Assembly: GCA_902490305.1 (NCBI GenBank)
Contig: CABUDI010000024.1
Span: 1 to 26,556 of the forward strand
Length of the DNA: 26,556 bases
DNA from: an uncultured Collinsella sp.
Lineage (GTDB): Bacteria; Actinomycetota; Coriobacteriia; Coriobacteriales; Coriobacteriaceae
Reading direction: 5' to 3'
The translations under genes were made by a program, and so were the position numbers. Shown here in pieces: positions 13,681 to 20,826 of the stretch. The notes under the pieces are model-generated. The model was not told where the DNA came from. It made no database searches and saw nothing but the letters and a program-made list of their open reading frames with translations. Position 1 is the stretch's first letter, and every line of letters starts with the position of its first letter.

Positions 13681-14465
13681 TCAAGATTAAGTCTGCAACG
13701 CAAATCGAGCAGATGAAGAAGGCAGGAGCGCTATCTAAGATGGCGCTCCGCCACGTTGGAGCCATGGTGCGCCCCGGCGTTTCGACTTTTGAGCTCGATC
13801 AGCTCGCGGAGCAGATTATCCGCATGCATGGTGGCACCCCAGCCTTTAAGGGTTACGGCGGGTTTCCCGGAACCATTTGCGCATCGATTAACGATGCCGT
13901 GGTACACGGTATTCCCAACCCCGACATGATCCTGCGCGATGGCGATATCATCTCCATCGATACGGGAGCCGTTGTCGACGGTTGGGTCGGCGATAACGCT
14001 TGGACGTTTTTCGTCGGCACCCCCACGCCCGAAGCCAAGGCTTTGTGCGAGATCACGCGCGATTGCCTTAAGGCTGCCATCGAGCAGGCTGTTCCCGGTA
14101 ACCATATCGGGGACGTCGGTTATGCCGTTCAGTCCCTCGCCGAGTCTCACGGTTACGGCGTGCTTCGCGATTATGTGGGCCATGGCATTGGCCGCGTGAT
14201 GCACGAGGACCCCAACGTTCCTAACTATGGAAAGAAGGGGAGGGGCGTTCGCCTCCAGGCCGGCATGGTCATTGCCATCGAGCCGATGGTTACGATGGGT
14301 TCCAACCATGTGAGCACGGGCTCCGACGGTTGGATCGTCACGACCAACGACCACCTGCCCGCCGCGCACTACGAGAACACCGTCGCCATTACCAATGACG
14401 GCCCGGTGATTCTCACCACGGATGCGCAAGGTGCTTGGTGTTCGCTCCAAGGCGGAGAAATGTAA
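13677..14465 (+). CDS. map: Methionine aminopeptidase, type I
   Basis: This 262-aa enzyme removes the initiator methionine from new proteins. The metal ligands D95, D106, H169, E202 and E233 are present, and H77 is at the substrate-binding position. There is no N-terminal zinc-finger extension. The ATGA overlap with adk means the two are translationally coupled. Map next to adk and infA is the normal Gram-positive order. Confidence 0.96.
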   Translation: MIKIKSATQIEQMKKAGALSKMALRHVGAMVRPGVSTFELDQLAEQIIRMHGGTPAFKGYGGFPGTICASINDAVVHGIPNPDMILRDGDIISIDTGAVVDGWVGDNAWTFFVGTPTPEAKALCEITRDCLKAAIEQAVPGNHIGDVGYAVQSLAESHGYGVLRDYVGHGIGRVMHEDPNVPNYGKKGRGVRLQAGMVIAIEPMVTMGSNHVSTGSDGWIVTTNDHLPAAHYENTVAITNDGPVILTTDAQGAWCSLQGGEM

Positions 14466-14501
14466 CAAGTTCCACTTAGTTGTGGAGCCATTACGAAGTT
14501 A

Positions 14502-14530
14502 TTACGATGCGTGCATACGTGTTGTAGAAT
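14502..14530 (+). promoter_or_regulatory. Possible internal promoter before infA
   Basis: TTACGA (14502-14507) is 17 bp before TAGAAT (14525-14530, 5 of 6 to the -10). It falls in the 104-bp gap after map, which is locally AT-rich compared with the flanking genes. An extra promoter here would allow infA and the downstream alpha-operon genes to be transcribed apart from secY-adk-map. Confidence 0.5.
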
Positions 14531-14569
14531 ACTCAATTGCTGTCGTTTTCTAGAGAAAGATGATTGCTT

Positions 14570-14788
14570 GTGAAGAAGGAAGACGCAATTGAGCTCGAGG
14601 GTACGGTAAAGGAACCGTTGCCCAACGCCATGTTTAAGGTCGAGCTCGAGAACGGTCATTCGGTTCTGTGCAACATTTCTGGCAAGATCCGAATGAATTA
14701 CATCCGTATTCTCCCCGGTGACAGGGTTGTCGTGGAGCTTTCCCCGTACGACCTGACCCGCGGCCGCATCACCTATCGCTACAAATAG
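14570..14788 (+). CDS. infA: Translation initiation factor IF-1
   Basis: This 72-aa OB-fold protein is IF-1, which sits in the ribosomal A site during initiation. The segments EDAIELEGTV, FKVELENGH and GDRVVVELSPYDLTRGRITYRYK are diagnostic. The GTG at 14570 gives the usual length and the start MKKEDAIE; the TTG at 14564 would add two residues and sits too close to the GAGAAAGA site (14553-14560). It is separated from rpmJ by 150 bp that contain a hairpin. Confidence 0.96.
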   Translation: MKKEDAIELEGTVKEPLPNAMFKVELENGHSVLCNISGKIRMNYIRILPGDRVVVELSPYDLTRGRITYRYK

Positions 14789-14812
14789 CGGCACGCATAC
14801 ACGCACTCCATT

Positions 14813-14846
14813 TCCGACTGCAGGCTTAGCTCAACCTACGGTCGGA
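14813..14846 (+). other. Hairpin in the infA-rpmJ gap
   Basis: TCCGAC (14813-14818) pairs with GTCGGA (14841-14846), and CAGG/CCT further in extends the stem imperfectly. No T run follows. It lies in the long leader before rpmJ and could be a control or processing site for the alpha-operon part. Confidence 0.4.
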
Positions 14847-14938
14847 TTGTGTGTGAAGACCAGCCATAGTTTTAAACGCCTGCGGCTGGGCGAGTAGATA
14901 GTAGGGAAGTAGTTTGAGCGCTACCGAAAGGAAGAACG

Positions 14939-15052
14939 ATGAAGGTACGTCCTTCGGTCAAGAAGATGTGCGATAAGTGCAAAATCATTAGGCGCCATGG
15001 CAAGGTCCTCGTCATTTGCGAGAACCCCCGTCATAAGCAGCGTCAGGGTTAA
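14939..15052 (+). CDS. rpmJ: 50S ribosomal protein L36, zinc type
   Basis: This 37-aa protein is L36, the smallest large-subunit protein. It runs from the ATG at 14939 to TAA at 15050-15052. The zinc ligands C11, C14, C27 and H32 mark the zinc-binding form. AAAGGAAGA at about 14927-14935 precedes the start. Its place between infA and rpsM is standard. Confidence 0.97.
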   Translation: MKVRPSVKKMCDKCKIIRRHGKVLVICENPRHKQRQG

Positions 15053-15066
15053 GAGAGGAGACTACG

Positions 15067-15441
15067 TTGGCCCGTATTAATGGTGTCGACCTCCCGCGTG
15101 AGAAGCGCGTTGAGATCGGTCTGACCTACATTTACGGCATCGGCCGCACCACTGCGACGAAGATTTGCGTCGAGTGCAACGTTAACGTGGATACGCGCGT
15201 TAAGGACCTCACCGAGGATGAGGTTAACGCCATCCGCGATTATATCGATAAGAACCAGATCATGGTTGAGGGCGACCTCCGCCGTGAGCGCAACCAGAAC
15301 GTCAAGCGCCTTATGGACATCGGCTGCAACCGCGGCCTTCGTCACCGCAAGGGCCTCCCGGTCCGCGGCCAGCGCACCCACACTAACGCTCGTACCCGCA
15401 AGGGCCCGAAGCGTCAGATCGGTGCTAAGAAGAAGAAATAA
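15067..15441 (+). CDS. rpsM: 30S ribosomal protein S13
   Basis: This 124-aa protein is S13, in the head of the small subunit, contacting L5 across the subunit interface and the P-site tRNA. ARINGVDLPREKRVEIGLTY at the start and the C-terminal RGQRTHTNARTRKGP are diagnostic. The start codon is TTG, six bases after GAGAGGAG (15053-15060). It follows rpmJ by 14 bp. Confidence 0.97.
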   Translation: MARINGVDLPREKRVEIGLTYIYGIGRTTATKICVECNVNVDTRVKDLTEDEVNAIRDYIDKNQIMVEGDLRRERNQNVKRLMDIGCNRGLRHRKGLPVRGQRTHTNARTRKGPKRQIGAKKKK

Positions 15442-15455
15442 GGAGCGCTAGATAG

Positions 15456-15860
15456 ATGGCTACTGCTAAGAAGAACGTTCGCGCTGCCCGTCTGAAGCGC
15501 GCGGACCGTAAGAACATTTCCGTGGGCCAGGCTCACATTCGTTCTACGTTCAACAACACGATCGTTTCGATCACCGATCCCCAGGGCAACGTCATTTCCT
15601 GGAAGTCGGCTGGCCAGGTGGGCTTCAAGGGCTCCCGTAAGTCCACGCCGTTCGCTGCCCAGATGGCTGCCGAGGCTGCTGCCAAGCAGGCCATGGAGCA
15701 CGGTATGAAGAAGGTTTCCGTCTTCGTCAAGGGCCCCGGCTCCGGTCGTGAGACCGCCATCCGCTCCCTCCAGGCTGCTGGCCTCGAGGTCTCGAGCATC
15801 CAGGACAAGACCCCCATTCCGCACAACGGCTGCCGCCCCAAGAAGCGTCGCCGCGTGTAA
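15456..15860 (+). CDS. rpsK: 30S ribosomal protein S11
   Basis: This 134-aa protein is S11, on the platform of the small subunit near the Shine-Dalgarno helix. GQAHIRSTFNNTIVSITDPQ (about 25-44) and the C terminus PIPHNGCRPKKRRRV are characteristic. The N terminus is basic. It starts 14 bp after rpsM, with AAGGAG near 15440-15445. Confidence 0.98.
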   Translation: MATAKKNVRAARLKRADRKNISVGQAHIRSTFNNTIVSITDPQGNVISWKSAGQVGFKGSRKSTPFAAQMAAEAAAKQAMEHGMKKVSVFVKGPGSGRETAIRSLQAAGLEVSSIQDKTPIPHNGCRPKKRRRV

Positions 15861-15879
15861 CTGAAAGGATCGTATCAAT

Positions 15880-16476
15880 ATGGCAATCGACAGGACTCCT
15901 GTTCTTAAGCGCTGCCGTCAGCTCGGGATCGATCCCGCTGAGCTCGGTTACAGCAGCAAGAAGGAATCTATCCGTCAGCCCAAGCGCCGTCGCAAGGAAT
16001 CTGAGTACGGCATGCAGCTGCGCGAGAAGCAGAAGGTCAAGTTCATCTATGGCGTTCTGGAGAAGCAGTTCCACGGCTACTTCAACAAGGCCCGCAAGAT
16101 GAACGGCGTCACCGGTGAGAACCTCATGATCATCCTTGAGTCTCGCCTCGACAACGTCGTCTTCCGTCTTGGCTTCGCCCGCACCCGCAAAGAGGCTCGT
16201 CAGTCCGTCCGTCACGGTCACTTCACCGTGAACGGCAAGCGCGTGGACATCCCGTCCTACCGCGTCAAGGCCGGCGACGTCGTCGCTGTCGGCGAGAAGT
16301 TCCGTGACCTCCTCCCCATCAAGGAGGCCCTGATTTCCTCCGAGCGCTTTGAGGTCCCTGGCTGGCTCGAGGTCGATATCGAGAAGCTGTCTGGTAACGT
16401 GCTCGCTCTGCCGACGCGTGAGCAGATCAGCGGTGATATCAACGAGCAGCTCATCGTCGAGCTCTACTCTAAGTAG
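15880..16476 (+). CDS. rpsD: 30S ribosomal protein S4
   Basis: This 198-aa protein is S4, a primary 16S rRNA binder that nucleates small-subunit assembly. The S4 RNA-binding domain (about 88-150) contains SRLDNVVFRLGFARTRKEAR and GHFTVNGKRVDIPSYRVK. Only one cysteine (C12) is near the N terminus, so this is the zinc-free form, unlike S14 and L36 here. AAAGGA near 15864-15869 precedes the ATG. It also can act as a repressor of its operon in other bacteria. Confidence 0.98.
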   Translation: MAIDRTPVLKRCRQLGIDPAELGYSSKKESIRQPKRRRKESEYGMQLREKQKVKFIYGVLEKQFHGYFNKARKMNGVTGENLMIILESRLDNVVFRLGFARTRKEARQSVRHGHFTVNGKRVDIPSYRVKAGDVVAVGEKFRDLLPIKEALISSERFEVPGWLEVDIEKLSGNVLALPTREQISGDINEQLIVELYSK

Positions 16477-16508
16477 TCCATCCGGGCTGCTGAGGCTGGA
16501 GGTAATAC

Positions 16509-17450
16509 ATGTCAGAATTCATTAGGCCTCAGGTTCAGGTCGAAGAGATCAACGAGACGTCTGCTCGTGTCTCCGTCGAGCCGCTCGAGCGTGGCTACGG
16601 CGATACGCTGGGTAACTCCCTTCGTCGCGTTCTTTTGTCCTCGCTCGAGGGTGCCGCCGTCGAGGCTATTCAGATCGATGGTGCGCAGCACGAGTTCATG
16701 ACCATCCCTAACATGGTCGAGGATGTCACCGACATCGTCCTGAATGTCAAGGGTCTTGTCTTCAGGGCTCTCGGCACGACCGACGAGGCGACCGCCACCA
16801 TCTCGGTTGACGGCCCCTGCGAGGTCACCGGTGCGGACTTCTTTATTCCGTCCGAGTTTGAGCTGGTCAACCCCGAGCAGCACATCGCTACGCTCACCGA
16901 GGGTGGCCATCTCACCATGAGCATGCGCATCGGCTATGGCCGCGGCTATGTTTCTGGCGAGGCCAACAAGCGCGACAACGATCCCATCGGTGTGATCCAC
17001 GTCGACTCGCTGTACTCGCCGGTTTCCCGTTGCGCCAAGCTCGTTGAGGCTTGCCGTGTCGGTCAGCACACCGACTACGACCGCCTTGTCCTCGAGATCG
17101 AGACCAACGGCTCCATCGCCCCGCGCGACGCCGTGGTCCAGGCTGCCAATATCATCAACCAGCATATGGCCGCCTTTATGAACCTTGCCGAGACCCCCGA
17201 GGTCGAGGAGGAGGTTTCGATCTTCGCTCCCGAGGTCACCAACGACAACGCCGAGCTGGACAAGCAGATCGAGGATCTGGACCTTTCCGTCCGTTCCTAC
17301 AACTGCCTTAAGCGCGCCAGCATTCACTCGGTCCGTCAGCTCGTTGAGTTCTCGGAGAACGATCTGCTCAACATCCGTAACTTCGGTGTTAAGTCGATCG
17401 AGGAAGTGAAGGACAAGCTTGAGTCCATGGGCCTGAGCCTGAAGGCTTAA
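16509..17450 (+). CDS. rpoA: RNA polymerase alpha subunit
   Basis: This 313-aa protein is the alpha subunit. The N-terminal domain (to about 230) dimerises and scaffolds beta and beta-prime; LERGYGDTLGNSLRRVLLSSL (27-47) is the family signature. After an acidic linker comes the C-terminal domain (about 250-313), with LDLSVRSYNCLKRASI and the helix-hairpin NIRNFGVKSIEEVKDKL. GGAGGTAA (16498-16505) precedes the ATG. Position between rpsD and rplQ is standard. Confidence 0.98.
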   Translation: MSEFIRPQVQVEEINETSARVSVEPLERGYGDTLGNSLRRVLLSSLEGAAVEAIQIDGAQHEFMTIPNMVEDVTDIVLNVKGLVFRALGTTDEATATISVDGPCEVTGADFFIPSEFELVNPEQHIATLTEGGHLTMSMRIGYGRGYVSGEANKRDNDPIGVIHVDSLYSPVSRCAKLVEACRVGQHTDYDRLVLEIETNGSIAPRDAVVQAANIINQHMAAFMNLAETPEVEEEVSIFAPEVTNDNAELDKQIEDLDLSVRSYNCLKRASIHSVRQLVEFSENDLLNIRNFGVKSIEEVKDKLESMGLSLKA

Positions 17451-17480
17451 TGCTTCGCATATTTGAGGAGAAACTAGACC

Positions 17481-17948
17481 ATGCGTCACAACGTTAAGAA
17501 GGGCCTGAAGCTCGGCACCGATGCGAGCCACACCAAGGCCATGAAGAAGAGCCTTGCTAAGGCCCTCTTCGAGAACGACCGCATCAAGACCACCGAGACC
17601 CGCGCTAAGGCGCTGCGTTCGGTCGTCGATCCGATCATCACCTGGGCCAAGAAGGGCGACCTGCACTCTCGTCGTCTGGCTATCGCCAAGCTCGGCGATA
17701 AGCAGCTCGTTGCCGAGATCTTCGACAAGGCTGCTCAGGGCATGTGGCAGGACCGCAACGGCGGTTACACCCGCATCATGAAGCTCGGTAACCGCAAGGG
17801 CGACAACGCTCCCATCGTTATCATGGAGCTCGTCACCGAGCCTTGCACGCCTAAGGCCAAGAAGGCTGCTCCGGCCCCCAAGAAGGCCGCTGCTCCCAAG
17901 AAGGTCGAGGCTGCCGAGGAGGCTCCTGCTGAGGAGACCGCTGAGTAG
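17481..17948 (+). CDS. rplQ: 50S ribosomal protein L17
   Basis: This 155-aa protein is L17, at the polypeptide exit tunnel. The core (1-120) carries KLGTDASHTKAMKKSLAKAL and the GGYTRIMKLGNRKGDNAPI segment. Residues about 121-155 are a low-complexity Ala-Lys-Pro then Glu-Ala tail, longer than the roughly 120-aa short forms and common in high-GC actinobacteria. GAGGAGA (17464-17470) precedes the ATG. It is the last gene of the cluster, ended by the terminator at 17975. Confidence 0.97.
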   Translation: MRHNVKKGLKLGTDASHTKAMKKSLAKALFENDRIKTTETRAKALRSVVDPIITWAKKGDLHSRRLAIAKLGDKQLVAEIFDKAAQGMWQDRNGGYTRIMKLGNRKGDNAPIVIMELVTEPCTPKAKKAAPAPKKAAAPKKVEAAEEAPAEETAE

Positions 17949-17974
17949 ACAATCCGTCTGCATAGGCTATATTC

Positions 17975-18005
17975 GAGGGGTACGTTCGCGTACCCCTCTT
18001 TTTTT
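17975..18005 (+). terminator. Intrinsic terminator of the ribosomal cluster
   Basis: A perfect 10-bp stem (17975-17984 with 17989-17998) closes a TTCG tetraloop and is followed by seven T. It lies 26 bases after the rplQ stop and 36 bases before truA. Confidence 0.97.
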
Positions 18006-18040
18006 GTCGAAATGCCATTGCCTGTTTGTTGGGAGCGTCC

Positions 18041-18865
18041 ATGACCGCGCCGTCTGATTTCAATTCGATTCCCGAGCTCGATGCCACGCTCGTTTTCCGC
18101 GTGGCCTACGATGGCTCGTCCTACAGCGGCTTTGCCGAGCAGCCCGGTCAGACGACGGTTGCGGGCGAGCTGCGCCGCGCTATCGAGACGCTCCTGCGCC
18201 GTCCGATTGTCCTGACGTGCGCGGGGCGTACCGATGCCGGCGTACATGCCGTGGCTCAGTACATCAGCGTGCCCGTAACGGACGCTGAGCTCGCTTGTAC
18301 GCGCCGTAGGTGGCTGCGGGCTATGGATGCCCTGCTACCCAAAGATATCGCCATAAACGAGGTCTACAAGGCCCGTAAAGGCTTTTCTGCACGCTTTGAT
18401 GCGCGTTCACGTACATATACGTACCGTATTGCCGATCGCGACGCGCGTCCCGTGCTCTCACGGGGTGCCGTGTGGTGGCATCGCTATCCCTTGGACGTCG
18501 AGGCCATGTCTGCGGCCTGTCCCGCGCTTTTGGGTGAGCAGGACTTTAAGAGCTTTTGCAAGGTTGCCTCGGCCGTTGGCAAGCCCACGCATCGCTGCGT
18601 GATGCGTGCCGAGTTTGGCCATGAGGTTGCGTTTGGCGAGGACATCCTGACGTTTACCATCGAGGGCAATGCGTTTCTGCATTCGATGGTCCGCACGATC
18701 GTGGGCACGCTTGTCGAGATTGGCATGCATCGCCGTGAACCCGAGTGGATGCGCGAGGTCATCGATGCTTGCGACCGTACCGCTGCGGGCCCCACGGCTC
18801 CTGCCTGCGGCCTTACGTTTATGGGCGTGGATTACGATCCCGCCGAGCTTGTCGTGCTCGACTAG
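18041..18865 (+). CDS. truA: tRNA pseudouridine synthase A
   Basis: This 274-aa enzyme makes pseudouridine at positions 38-40 of the tRNA anticodon stem. The signature GRTDAGVHA (62-70) holds the catalytic D65. The later FKSFCKVAS segment and EGNAFLHSMVRTIVGTLVEIG are typical. The ATG at 18041 with GGGAG (18031-18035) is favoured over the TTG starts at 18026 and 18029. It is cut off from rplQ by the strong terminator, so it relies on readthrough or on its own promoter, which was not identified. Confidence 0.95.
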   Translation: MTAPSDFNSIPELDATLVFRVAYDGSSYSGFAEQPGQTTVAGELRRAIETLLRRPIVLTCAGRTDAGVHAVAQYISVPVTDAELACTRRRWLRAMDALLPKDIAINEVYKARKGFSARFDARSRTYTYRIADRDARPVLSRGAVWWHRYPLDVEAMSAACPALLGEQDFKSFCKVASAVGKPTHRCVMRAEFGHEVAFGEDILTFTIEGNAFLHSMVRTIVGTLVEIGMHRREPEWMREVIDACDRTAAGPTAPACGLTFMGVDYDPAELVVLD

Positions 18866-18873
18866 GGGAGGGC

Positions 18874-18892
18874 TCGACGCGTCGTGCGTCGA
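18874..18892 (+). other. Hairpin downstream of truA
   Basis: TCGACGC (18874-18880) and GCGTCGA (18886-18892) form a perfect 7-bp stem with a 5-nt loop, 8 bases after the truA stop. It has no T tract, so termination is possible but weakly supported. Confidence 0.4.
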
Positions 18893-18983
18893 CACCTGTC
18901 ATCTGTGGGCTGCGCGTGTGCAACATCTGTTCTTGACGTGCAATACAACTGGTGTCTCATTGCTTTTATTGCCGGGGTGTACC

Positions 18984-19025
18984 ATGAACCACGGTTTGAT
19001 TTATTGCTGTCGAGAGGACGGATAA
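18984..19025 (+). CDS. Possible 13-codon upstream reading frame
   Basis: An ATG at 18984 opens a 13-codon frame (MNHGLIYCCREDG) ending with TAA one base before the TTG start of the next gene. GGGGTG at 18974-18979 could serve as its ribosome binding site. The frame runs through the AGAGGA site used by the downstream gene, so its translation could affect that gene. There is no proof that it is translated. Confidence 0.25.
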   Translation: MNHGLIYCCREDG

Positions 19026-19026
19026 C

Positions 19027-20067
19027 TTGGTTCGACGTGGCTCGCATCCGCGACTTTCGGTGATCCTTGTGGTAGAAGGTTCGCCCAGCTATGCGATGCG
19101 TGCGCTCGAGAGTATCCAGAACCAAGACCTCTACGATTTGCAGATTGTCGTTGTCTGCCGCGATGCTGCGCCTGGTGTGCGCCATTCGCTTCAAGTTGCC
19201 GCCGACAGGGACATCCATATTGATTTGATTGACGTCGAGGACGCGAAGCGCGGCGCTTGTCTTCGTGCCGGTTTTGCTGCCTCGCGCGGCTCTCAAATCA
19301 TCGCCATGAACGCCGATGAGTGGTTTGCTCCGCAGTCTCTTTCCAAGATGGTCGATATCGCGTGCGATACTGCGGCAGACATAGTGCTCCCCACGGTGTC
19401 GCTCGACCGCTATGATGCACATCGAGAGCGCCATTCGCGCGTCTTGGATGCTGCTCATATTTCCATTGATAGCAAATCTTCGATGGTGACCGGGCTGTCC
19501 CAGTTGATTTTAGGCGGCCTAGTCGTTCAGACCTCTGGCGTGATGTATAGCCGTCCGCTGTTTGAGGCATGCCTTTTGTACGACAAGGCGTTTCGCACAG
19601 TTGGGTTTATGGCGTGCCCGCTCTCGCGGGCGCAGCGCGTCTCCGGATGCGGCGACGCTTGTTTCCACGCGGCGGCACCTAAGCTTACAGATGCCTTTGA
19701 TCCCACCATGTATGCCAAGGTATCCGATGACACCCGGGCGCTCGACGAGCTTACGGACTCACTCTCGGAAGCAGATAGCGGTGGTCGGCTCAAGCTGGCA
19801 ACCCAAAAGTTCTACTTTGCCGGACTGGTCGCCTGCATCGAGAATTTGTGTCTGAGCCCGCATGGGGTGTCGTCAATCGAGCGTTCCGCCCGTATGCGTG
19901 ATATGCTCGAGGCGCCTCGAACCCGTCAGATGGTCGCCGCGCTCAAGGATAACCATCGGGGGCTCGGTCTGTTGTTTGGGCCGATCGCCAGCGCCAAGCC
20001 CGCGCGCTGCGTGATGTGTACGCATCTGGCAGCTTTTCTTAACCGGACGGGCGCAAAAACCGCCTAA
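19027..20067 (+). CDS. Glycosyltransferase family 2-like protein, function unknown
   Basis: The first part of this 346-aa protein looks like a GT-A fold: RLSVILVVEGSPSYAMRALESIQNQ (about 9-33) is the usual family 2 opening, and RAGFAASRGSQIIAMNADEWFAPQSL (80-105) matches the segment ending in the DxD-type motif. That motif reads NADE (95-98), so its first acidic residue is replaced. The rest (about 150-346) is mostly helical in appearance and not recognised. No membrane segment or signal peptide is seen. The TTG start has AGAGGA (19013-19018) 8 bases upstream. It is alone between truA and argR, with no surface-polysaccharide genes nearby. It may be a divergent or inactive sugar transferase. 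Confidence 0.6.
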   Translation: MVRRGSHPRLSVILVVEGSPSYAMRALESIQNQDLYDLQIVVVCRDAAPGVRHSLQVAADRDIHIDLIDVEDAKRGACLRAGFAASRGSQIIAMNADEWFAPQSLSKMVDIACDTAADIVLPTVSLDRYDAHRERHSRVLDAAHISIDSKSSMVTGLSQLILGGLVVQTSGVMYSRPLFEACLLYDKAFRTVGFMACPLSRAQRVSGCGDACFHAAAPKLTDAFDPTMYAKVSDDTRALDELTDSLSEADSGGRLKLATQKFYFAGLVACIENLCLSPHGVSSIERSARMRDMLEAPRTRQMVAALKDNHRGLGLLFGPIASAKPARCVMCTHLAAFLNRTGAKTA

Positions 20068-20077
20068 ACGGCTCATC

Positions 20078-20107
20078 TCGAAACAAATTTGCATAGAATT
20101 GTTTCGA
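20078..20107. promoter_or_regulatory. Inverted repeat upstream of argR
   Basis: TCGAAACAA (20078-20086) and TTGTTTCGA (20099-20107) are perfect 9-bp arms around a 12-bp spacer. The element starts 11 bases after the glycosyltransferase-like stop and is AT-rich against a GC-rich background. It may be an operator or a weak transcript-end hairpin. It does not clearly match a known ARG box. Confidence 0.45.
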
Positions 20108-20151
20108 AATGCGTTCTTATACACAAAAGCCTTCAAATAGCGTTAAACTAT

Positions 20152-20166
20152 TCAATCACTGATTGA
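20152..20166. promoter_or_regulatory. Second inverted repeat before argR, possible operator
   Basis: TCAATC (20152-20157) and GATTGA (20161-20166) form a perfect 6-bp inverted repeat with a 3-bp spacer, 33 bases before the argR start. TAAACT at 20144-20149 just upstream could be a -10 element, which would put this repeat over the transcription start. Autoregulation by ArgR is an inference. Confidence 0.35.
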
Positions 20167-20199
20167 TTGTCTCCGCCATCTTTTGGAGAGAGGGTTTGT

Positions 20200-20637
20200 A
20201 TGGCTAAAAAACGCAATGGGCGCCAGGATGCCATTAGAGATATTGTGCGCAATAAGGACGTCCGCACGCAGCGCGTGCTGGTCGATGAGCTCCGCGCTAT
20301 GGGCTTTGATTGCACGCAGGCGACTGTCTCTCGCGATATTGCCGATATGGGGCTGCGTAAGCTCCCTGAGGGCATCTATGTTCTGGCAGAGGACCTGCAC
20401 CTGCAGCGTATGGTTTCCGAGCTCGTAACGGGCGTTCTGCGCACCGATAATCTGGTTATGATCAAGGCTCAGCCTGGCACGGCTTCCGGCATCGCCGCCG
20501 CCGTTGATGCGGCAGAGCTGCCCGATGTGCTTGGCTCGCTTGCCGGCAACGATACGATTTTGGTTATTGCCCAGACGGCCGAGGACGGCGAGCGTCTCGA
20601 GGCGCTGATCAATAAGCTGAGCAATTCTCGCAAGTAG
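20200..20637 (+). CDS. argR: Arginine repressor ArgR
   Basis: This 145-aa protein is the hexameric arginine-responsive regulator of arginine synthesis and catabolism. The N-terminal winged helix has TQATVSRDI (39-47) as the recognition segment. The C-terminal domain has GTASG (93-97) and GNDTI (116-120, D118 binding arginine). The ATG at 20200 with GGAGAGAGGG (20185-20194) is preferred over the longer frame from 20167. No arginine biosynthesis genes are in the window. Its own upstream region holds two inverted repeats. Confidence 0.94.
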   Translation: MAKKRNGRQDAIRDIVRNKDVRTQRVLVDELRAMGFDCTQATVSRDIADMGLRKLPEGIYVLAEDLHLQRMVSELVTGVLRTDNLVMIKAQPGTASGIAAAVDAAELPDVLGSLAGNDTILVIAQTAEDGERLEALINKLSNSRK

Positions 20638-20687
20638 GCGTGCGGGTCGTGCGCTCGGCACTGTGTGCGTGACATGGTGGCTTGTAA

Positions 20688-20725
20688 GGGGGTATCGACG
20701 TTGGTCGGTACCCCCTATATTGTTT
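20688..20725 (+). terminator. Terminator of argR
   Basis: A 12-bp stem (20688-20699 with 20704-20715, one G-T pair) with a 4-nt loop is followed by TATATTGTTT. It begins 50 bases after the argR stop. The T run is interrupted but the stem is strong. Confidence 0.75.
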
Positions 20726-20762
20726 GCCGGTATAAAGACCGTTCACCAGGTCGCTTTAAACT

Positions 20763-20804
20763 AAAAGGCCCCCGAGCAGTTTAATAAGCTGCTCGGGGGC
20801 CTTG
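20763..20804 (-). terminator. Terminator of the penicillin-binding protein gene
   Basis: A perfect 15-bp stem (20765-20779 with 20789-20803) has a 9-nt loop. Read on the minus strand it ends in TTTTAGTTT, so it mainly serves the convergent penicillin-binding protein gene, 23 bases from its stop. It may also back up argR termination. Confidence 0.85.
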
Positions 20805-20826
20805 TTGCTAATGGCCGGATGAATTT

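Noticed and set aside
18933..18938. TTGACG as a -35 for the glycosyltransferase-like gene
   Set aside because: No -10-like hexamer lies 16-18 bp downstream.
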